DNA from: Xanthomonas translucens pv. cerealis | GTDB taxonomy: Bacteria > Pseudomonadota > Gammaproteobacteria > Xanthomonadales > Xanthomonadaceae | Reading direction: 5' to 3' | NCBI RefSeq assembly: GCF_006838285.1 | Contig: NZ_CP038228.1 | Span: 3,844,001 to 3,908,000, forward strand | Length of the DNA stretch: 64,000 nucleotides | In this document: one piece after another, positions 59,675-64,000 of the stretch | Position numbering within the stretch: position 1 is the stretch's first letter | How the letters are laid out: every line of letters begins with the position of its first letter | Notes under the pieces: model-generated | The model's input: only the letters and a program-made list of their open reading frames with translations | Databases searched by the model: none | Told to the model about the DNA's origin: nothing | Position numbers and translations under genes: made by a program

Positions 59675-60733
59675 ATGGCGCCGCGCAATCCCCTTTCCGC
59701 CGATGTCCACGCCTCCGTCCACGGCAAGGCGGCGACGATCAACGACATCGCGCGCCTGTCCGGGGTCTCGAAGAAAACGGTGTCGCGGATCATCAACAAC
59801 TCGCCGCTGGTGCGCAAGGACACGCGCGAGAAGGTCGAGGCGCTGATGCGCGAAGTCGGCTACGCGCCGGATCCGCTGGCGCGCGGGCTGGCGTTCCGGC
59901 GTTCGTTCCTGATCGGCATGGTCTACGACAACCCGACCGCGCAGTACATCGTGGACATGCAGTACGGCGCGCTGGACGCGCTGCGCGGTTCCAGCTTCGA
60001 ACTGGTGGTGCATCCGTGCGACAGCCGCAGCCCTGGCTACATCGAGGGTGTACGCCGCTTCGTGCAGCAGCAGAAATTGCACGGCGTGATCCTGGTGCCG
60101 CGCGCCTCGGAAGACCAGGCGCTGGCCGACATGCTCGCCGGCATCGGCGTGCGCTACACCCGCATCGCCTCGCTGCCGCTGGACGCCACCTCGCAGATGG
60201 TGGTCACCCACGACCGCGACGGCGCCGCCGAGGCTGCCGACTACCTGCTGTCGCTGGGCCACCGCGAGATCGCGCTGATCACCGGTCACAGCGCCTACCG
60301 CTCCGCGCACGAGCGCACCGCCGGCTTCATCGACGCGCTGACCCGGCGCGGCATCGAACTGCCGCCGCAGCGCATCGTCGAGGCCGGCTACACCTTCGAA
60401 TCCGGCGTGGCCGCGGCCGAGAAACTGCTGCTCGGCAAGCAGCGCCCGAGCGCGATCTTCACCGGTAACGACGAGATGGCCGCCGGCGTGTACAAGGTCG
60501 CCTTGCGCGCCGGCATCAACATCCCGCGCCAGCTGTCGATCATCGGCTACGACGACAGCCCGCTGGCCTCGCGCCTGTGGCCGTCGCTCACCTCGGTGCG
60601 CCGCCACACCCGCGACACCGGCCGCACCGCCGCGGCGATGCTGATCCAGCCCGAAGGCACGCCGACCCTGGCGATCGCCAGCGTGCGCCCGCACTTGATC
60701 GTGCGCGACTCCTGCCAGCGGCCGGAAGACTGA
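59675..60733 (+). CDS. LacI family transcriptional regulator
   Basis: 352-residue repressor with an N-terminal LacI helix-turn-helix (ATINDIARLSGVSKKTVSRIINNSPLVRKDTREKV, residues ~20-55) and a periplasmic-binding-protein-like sugar domain (RRSFLIGMVYDNPTAQYIVDMQYG; HREIALITGHSAYRSAHERTAGF; RPSAIFTGNDEMAAGVYKVA; GYDDSPLASRLWPSLTSVR). The frame is open upstream; ATG 59630 is also possible, five bases after the GH43 stop. It stands between a GH43 pseudogene and kduI/kduD remnants, so it probably controlled one of these plant-sugar functions. Confidence 0.88.
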   Translation: MAPRNPLSADVHASVHGKAATINDIARLSGVSKKTVSRIINNSPLVRKDTREKVEALMREVGYAPDPLARGLAFRRSFLIGMVYDNPTAQYIVDMQYGALDALRGSSFELVVHPCDSRSPGYIEGVRRFVQQQKLHGVILVPRASEDQALADMLAGIGVRYTRIASLPLDATSQMVVTHDRDGAAEAADYLLSLGHREIALITGHSAYRSAHERTAGFIDALTRRGIELPPQRIVEAGYTFESGVAAAEKLLLGKQRPSAIFTGNDEMAAGVYKVALRAGINIPRQLSIIGYDDSPLASRLWPSLTSVRRHTRDTGRTAAAMLIQPEGTPTLAIASVRPHLIVRDSCQRPED

Positions 60734-60819
60734 TCCGAGGCGAGCGTCGGCCTGCCGGCCTGCGCGCCGGCCATCGCTTGCCGCCGGCCGCGCGCGCAAG
60801 GCCCGCTCGCTGGGCCAGC

Positions 60820-60845
60820 TTCGCAAATGCGTCCAAGATGTTCGC
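60820..60845 (+). promoter_or_regulatory. Imperfect PIP box (16-base spacer)
   Basis: TTCGC-N16-TTCGC; the halves match the HrpX consensus but the spacer is one base longer than the usual 15. GACAAT, a -10-like hexamer though not a strict YANNNT, begins at 60876, 30 bases downstream. The effector ATG is at 61037. Confidence 0.4.
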
Positions 60846-61036
60846 CCTGCCGCCGCTGCGGTGAAGACCGCTGCCGACAATGGACGTCGCCGATGGCCGT
60901 ACGGACCAGGCAAGGCGCCGTGACCGATCCATGGCGCCGTTCCGCTGGCGGCTGCGACGTACCCAGCCCGCTGGTTGCAATCGGCTACAGCGGCGTTGCG
61001 CGCAAGCGCCGGCGCTTGCACACATTGGAGTTGCGT

Positions 61037-62158
61037 ATGTTCCCCAAACTCAGTGGCAGCGCGCCGTCTGTCGCCCCGGCAGTAGCGCCGGCACCCACAC
61101 AGCAGGCATCCACGCAACACGGCGATCGCGATGCGCGGCCCGCCGATGCCACCGGTTCGGGCCTGCCCGACGGATTGCGCCGGTCTCGCCCGAACCGGAC
61201 CAGCCCCGCATCGGCATCTGCATCGGCCGCACCCAGCGCGGCGCTAGGCAGCAACGACCTCGCGCTTGCCGCGTATCTGCTGGCGCGCGACATCGATGGG
61301 CGCGGGGTGCCGACGCCGGAGGTGGATCGCCTGCGCAAGGCCAACGAGAGTGTCGGCAACACCCGGCAGTTGCTGGAGTTCGGGCGGGGAAATGTCGCCA
61401 CCGATCTGCGCGAAACCGGCAACGACAACGGCTTGCGGACGAAAGCCGCGCGCCAGCTCAAGAAAGAGTTCGACATGCGCGGTGGCGGGCAGTTCGTCGA
61501 GTATGCCGAACAAATGGCCCACTCGGCTGCAGCGGCCACGGTCTTTGGTTCGGGCAATTGCGGCGAATATACGAGCATCACAAGCATCCGCCACAGCAGC
61601 AGGCTGGAGGCCCAGGAAACGGTGCATCGCGTCATGAGCACCAACCATCTCTGGGCAGAGGCGCGCGTGCCTGCCGACGATGGCAGCGGCGCAAGCACGA
61701 TCGTGATGGACGCGTGGGCCAAGGGCCCCGCGGTGCTGGCACCCGATTCGCGGTTCGCCGCCAGGCGCGAGGAGGTGCACAGCACCGTGCAATTAGATCC
61801 GGTCACCGGACGCACGGCCCGCATCGCCGCCAACGATCTCATTCTGGAGATGCGGGCCAAGGGGCCGGCCGAAGTGGAGCGGCGGATTCGCCAGGGCGCG
61901 ACCTGCACCGAACGCGTTGCCGCGGGCATCAATCATGCGCTGCTGCCGTTGGGCATCGGCGGCTATTGGCCCGAACAGCATGTGCTCAACGACGCCTTTG
62001 CCGAGCGCGTCCGCGCACGCCTCGCCTCTCCGGTCAGTACCGACCTGCTCGCCCGGGCCGAACGGATCGCCGCGGCGTTCGGTGTCGCCGGCACCGAGCG
62101 CAAAGCTCAGGCGCAACAGATCATTGCCGCGACCCAGGCGCTGGTGGCGCTGCGCTGA
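61037..62158 (+). CDS. XopE/HopX (AvrPphE) family type III effector
   Basis: 373 residues from the ATG at 61037. A disordered Ala/Ser/Pro-rich N-terminus (1-70) precedes a domain with the Cys-His-Asp triad of the HopX/XopE transglutaminase-like family: Cys175 in FGSGNCGEYTS, His204 in STNHLWAEA and Asp225 in IVMDAWAKGPAVLAPDSRF; the last motif is very typical. Upstream, LLEFGRGNVATDLRET and QFVEYAEQMAHSAAAA belong to the conserved helical part. Unlike XopE1/E2, no N-terminal Met-Gly-Cys acylation site is seen. It sits between a LacI gene and truncated kduI, i.e. at an insertion point. Confidence 0.82.
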   Translation: MFPKLSGSAPSVAPAVAPAPTQQASTQHGDRDARPADATGSGLPDGLRRSRPNRTSPASASASAAPSAALGSNDLALAAYLLARDIDGRGVPTPEVDRLRKANESVGNTRQLLEFGRGNVATDLRETGNDNGLRTKAARQLKKEFDMRGGGQFVEYAEQMAHSAAAATVFGSGNCGEYTSITSIRHSSRLEAQETVHRVMSTNHLWAEARVPADDGSGASTIVMDAWAKGPAVLAPDSRFAARREEVHSTVQLDPVTGRTARIAANDLILEMRAKGPAEVERRIRQGATCTERVAAGINHALLPLGIGGYWPEQHVLNDAFAERVRARLASPVSTDLLARAERIAAAFGVAGTERKAQAQQIIAATQALVALR

Positions 62159-62282
62159 GCGACCCGCCTGACGGCGTTCACCTTGGTGCCTTCCGACGCA
62201 CCGCGCACGCCTGCCACGCACTCCCGGCGCTGCGGGCGACTGGCGACCTCGCCAGGCCGCCCCATCCGGCGGTTCGAGTACT

Positions 62283-62690
62283 GCGCAATGCCACCGGGTC
62301 AGCGTGGACGGCAGCGCCTACGCGCTGGGACCGAAGGACGGGCTGTACGTGGCGATGGTCAGCAGCGAGGTCGGCGTCGCCCCCGACGACGCGGCCAACC
62401 AGGCCCGGTTCTATCTGGCCTCGACCCCGGCGCATGCGCGCTTCGAGACCAGGCAACTGTCGATCAAGGACGCGGTGGCCCTGGAGACCTGCAACGCGCG
62501 CACCATCTGCAGTACATCGTGCCGGCCACCTGCCAGTCCTCGCAGCTGCTGCTGAGCCTGACCGTGCTCGAAGCCGGGCAGCGTCTGGAACACCATGCCG
62601 CCGCATCTGCACGACCGCCGAAGCGAGGTCTATTTCTACTTCGACCTGGGCGCCAACGAGCGCGTCTACCACTTCACGGGCGAATCCGCG
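62283..62690 (+). pseudogene. kduI: KduI (5-keto-4-deoxyuronate isomerase) remnant
   Basis: Readable in three frames: [29 protein letters not shown]...[16 protein letters not shown], then [25 protein letters not shown], then [32 protein letters not shown], which includes the His-rich zinc site of KduI ([10 protein letters not shown]). The N-terminal half and the end of the protein are missing. Confidence 0.8.
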
Positions 62691-62830
62691 TGCCCTCGTA
62701 CACCGCCAGCAAATCCGGCATCGCCGGCATCACCCACCTGCTGGGCGGCGCTACAGCCGGCGCTGAAGGCGCAGCTGCGCCGCGACATCGATTGCGGGAT
62801 GGCGGCTGTCAGTGCGGCGGCGCCCCGCCG
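62690..62830 (+). pseudogene. kduD: KduD (2-deoxy-D-gluconate 3-dehydrogenase) remnant
   Basis: [18 protein letters not shown] is the active-site YxxxK segment of KduD-like short-chain dehydrogenases; it follows the kduI fragment directly, as kduD does in intact operons. Both ends are gone. Confidence 0.65.
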
Positions 62831-62853
62831 CCGCGTTCGCCGGTCGCGCAATC

Positions 62854-63372
62854 TCATTGCACCAGCAACAGCCCTTCCTGCAGTGGATAGTTCCGCTCGG
62901 GACAGGCGATGTGCATGCTGTCCACCACATAGAAACGCTGCCCCAGCTTTTGCTCCTGGTGCACGACGTAGGTCAGCGTGCCGCGCGGAGCGTACAGTTT
63001 GGCGACGATGCCTTGTTGCACCAGCAGCCGCTTCAGCTCCTTGGCGAAATTGCCGGCAATGGAGTTGGTCTGGCTCTGCGCACCCACCTGGCAGGCCATC
63101 AGCGCGATCTCCTCGAACGACTCCTTGGCCAGCCCCTTGCTCAGCAATTGCTGCAGGAACGTGGCGGGGCTGAGTCCGGCGAACACGTCGACGTTGCCGT
63201 GCGAGTTGACCACAAGGCGCTTGCCGCGCGCCTTGTTGCCGGGCGCCAGCGCGGTGGCGCTGAGCATGCTGAGCGCGTGGGATTCGGTTTCGCCGAAATG
63301 CGCCTGCAGCGCCTTCAGCTTGGCGCCGCGTTGATCGGCTTGATCGCCGTCCAGGCCGACATAGATGAGCAT
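62854..63372 (-). CDS. Small clan-CD-like cysteine peptidase candidate
   Basis: 172 residues without signal peptide. The pattern of a caspase-clan dyad is visible: hydrophobic strand then HG (RLVVNSHGN, His58) and, after ~30 residues, hydrophobic strand then AC ([15 protein letters not shown], Cys94), as in C80, C14 and CHAT peptidases. Further text [19 protein letters not shown] and GQRFYVVD fits continuing alpha/beta structure. It is a free-standing minimal domain, lying between kdu remnants and phhA. It could be a toxin-type or effector-type protease or an inactive relative; the family assignment is mine by motif only. Confidence 0.55.
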   Translation of the reverse strand: MLIYVGLDGDQADQRGAKLKALQAHFGETESHALSMLSATALAPGNKARGKRLVVNSHGNVDVFAGLSPATFLQQLLSKGLAKESFEEIALMACQVGAQSQTNSIAGNFAKELKRLLVQQGIVAKLYAPRGTLTYVVHQEQKLGQRFYVVDSMHIACPERNYPLQEGLLLVQ

Positions 63373-63589
63373 GATGGTGGTCCTCTCGACGCGCAGGGCC
63401 GCCCGCAGCTGCGGGTCGGGAGCGACCGGAATGCCGTGGTGACCGCGCCGTGGTCGACCGATGCCGCTCGCGATGCAGCGTGGCCCTGGCGCCGGCGCTG
63501 CGCGATCGGGTCCAGGCCCGATTTGCCGGCGGCAGACTCCTGAGCGCTGGTCGGCGCGCAGCCTCGATCCGCGTGCCGGCCGGGCGGGG
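63373..63589. other. Gap between the peptidase candidate and phhA
   Basis: About 217 bases; no gene, PIP box or terminator seen. Confidence 0.3.
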
Positions 63590-64000
63590 CTACACGTCGC
63601 CGTCGCGGCTCCAGCCCTCGCCGCTGCCGCGCTGGTACACGCGGTCCCCGGCCTGCACGTCGCCGGCGGCGATGTGCGCCTGGCCGCTCAGTTGCGCATA
63701 GAGCGGAGTGAAGTCCGGCGCGGTCGCCTGCATCAGCTGCTCGAAGCTGTCGATGACGAAGTAGGTCTTCTGGTAGCTGTCGATGCGGTAGCGGGTGCGC
63801 ATGAGCCGCGCCAGGTCGAAGCCGATGCGGTTGGGTGCGGCCGATTCCAGCGCGTACAGCGACTCGCCCTTGGACGAGACGATGCCAGCGCCGAAGATGC
63901 GCAGGCCGTCGGCGCTGGCGATCAGTCCGAATTCCACCGTGTACCAGTACAGGCGGGTGAGGTTCTGCAGCGCGTCGGGGCCGATGCCGTGCGCCTTCAC
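63590..64000 (-). CDS. phhA: Phenylalanine 4-monooxygenase, C-terminal part (5' end outside window)
   Basis: 136 residues, continuing past the window edge. LYWYTVEFGLI with the iron-ligand Glu, LRIFGAGIVSSKGESLYALES and YRIDSYQKTYFVIDSFEQLM are the conserved C-terminal half of the biopterin-dependent phenylalanine hydroxylase that converts phenylalanine to tyrosine. The stop codon is at 63590-63592. Confidence 0.93.
   Translation of the reverse strand: MKAHGIGPDALQNLTRLYWYTVEFGLIASADGLRIFGAGIVSSKGESLYALESAAPNRIGFDLARLMRTRYRIDSYQKTYFVIDSFEQLMQATAPDFTPLYAQLSGQAHIAAGDVQAGDRVYQRGSGEGWSRDGDV

Overview
The window is high-GC, densely coded chromosomal DNA of a plant-associated Xanthomonas-type gammaproteobacterium. 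It starts in the 3' end of recF and runs through gyrB and the TPR-tonB-exbB-exbD-exbD order, followed (after an insertion) by pdxJ and cls. That arrangement is the origin-proximal arm of Xanthomonas chromosomes. Many TonB-dependent receptors, LigD/Ku and pieces of pectin/uronate and xylan catabolism fit the same group. HrpX-type promoter boxes (PIP boxes) ahead of two small genes imply a strain with a Hrp type III secretion regulon. No secretion apparatus lies in this window.

Layout. 1-8.7 kb: recF 3' end, gyrB, CPBP protease, M48 lipoprotein, TPR protein, TonB system. 8.7-10.7 kb: insertion with a SnoaL-like gene, a broken LysR gene and an IS66 remnant, bounded by two copies of one terminator hairpin. 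10.7-20.5 kb: pdxJ, cls, radical SAM protein, 2OG-Fe oxygenase, fbp, tyrB, TonB receptor. 20.6-21.9 kb: class 3 lipase that may be a type III effector. 22.0-27.4 kb: AcoR-type sigma-54 activator divergent from an alcohol/aldehyde oxidation operon. 27.5-32.1 kb: NHEJ genes Ku and LigD with two small neighbours. 32.4-35.2 kb: lactate oxidation (lldD, lldR) and an ICMT-like methyltransferase.

35.2-37.1 kb is an AT-richer island with a decayed lldD-like fragment and two tandem paralogous small genes, each behind its own PIP-type promoter. 37.5-39.9 kb returns to core genes (fabV, kdgK). 40.0-48.1 kb is accessory: a degraded gene, a small secreted protein, an AT-rich two-gene membrane/coiled-coil cassette, a SymE-like gene between IS4 scraps, and two large candidate effectors. 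One of these follows a 16-C homopolymer and the other has kinase-like motifs. 48.4-51.1 kb: queH, a VOC protein and frameshifted small genes. 51.3-60.7 kb: intact TonB receptor and LacI regulator, a degenerate GGDEF protein, and a cluster of pseudogenes (TonB receptor, PepSY protein, type B carboxylesterase, GH43). 60.8-62.9 kb: a XopE/HopX-type effector next to remnants of kduI and kduD. The window ends with a small clan-CD-like cysteine peptidase candidate and the 3' end of phhA.

Main theme: four proteins of this window carry a serine/proline-rich N-terminus with the motif DPxLxxLxxR at residues 38-52, and two of them have PIP-box promoters. I read these as a local set of largely undescribed type III effector candidates that entered beside decaying carbohydrate-utilisation genes.
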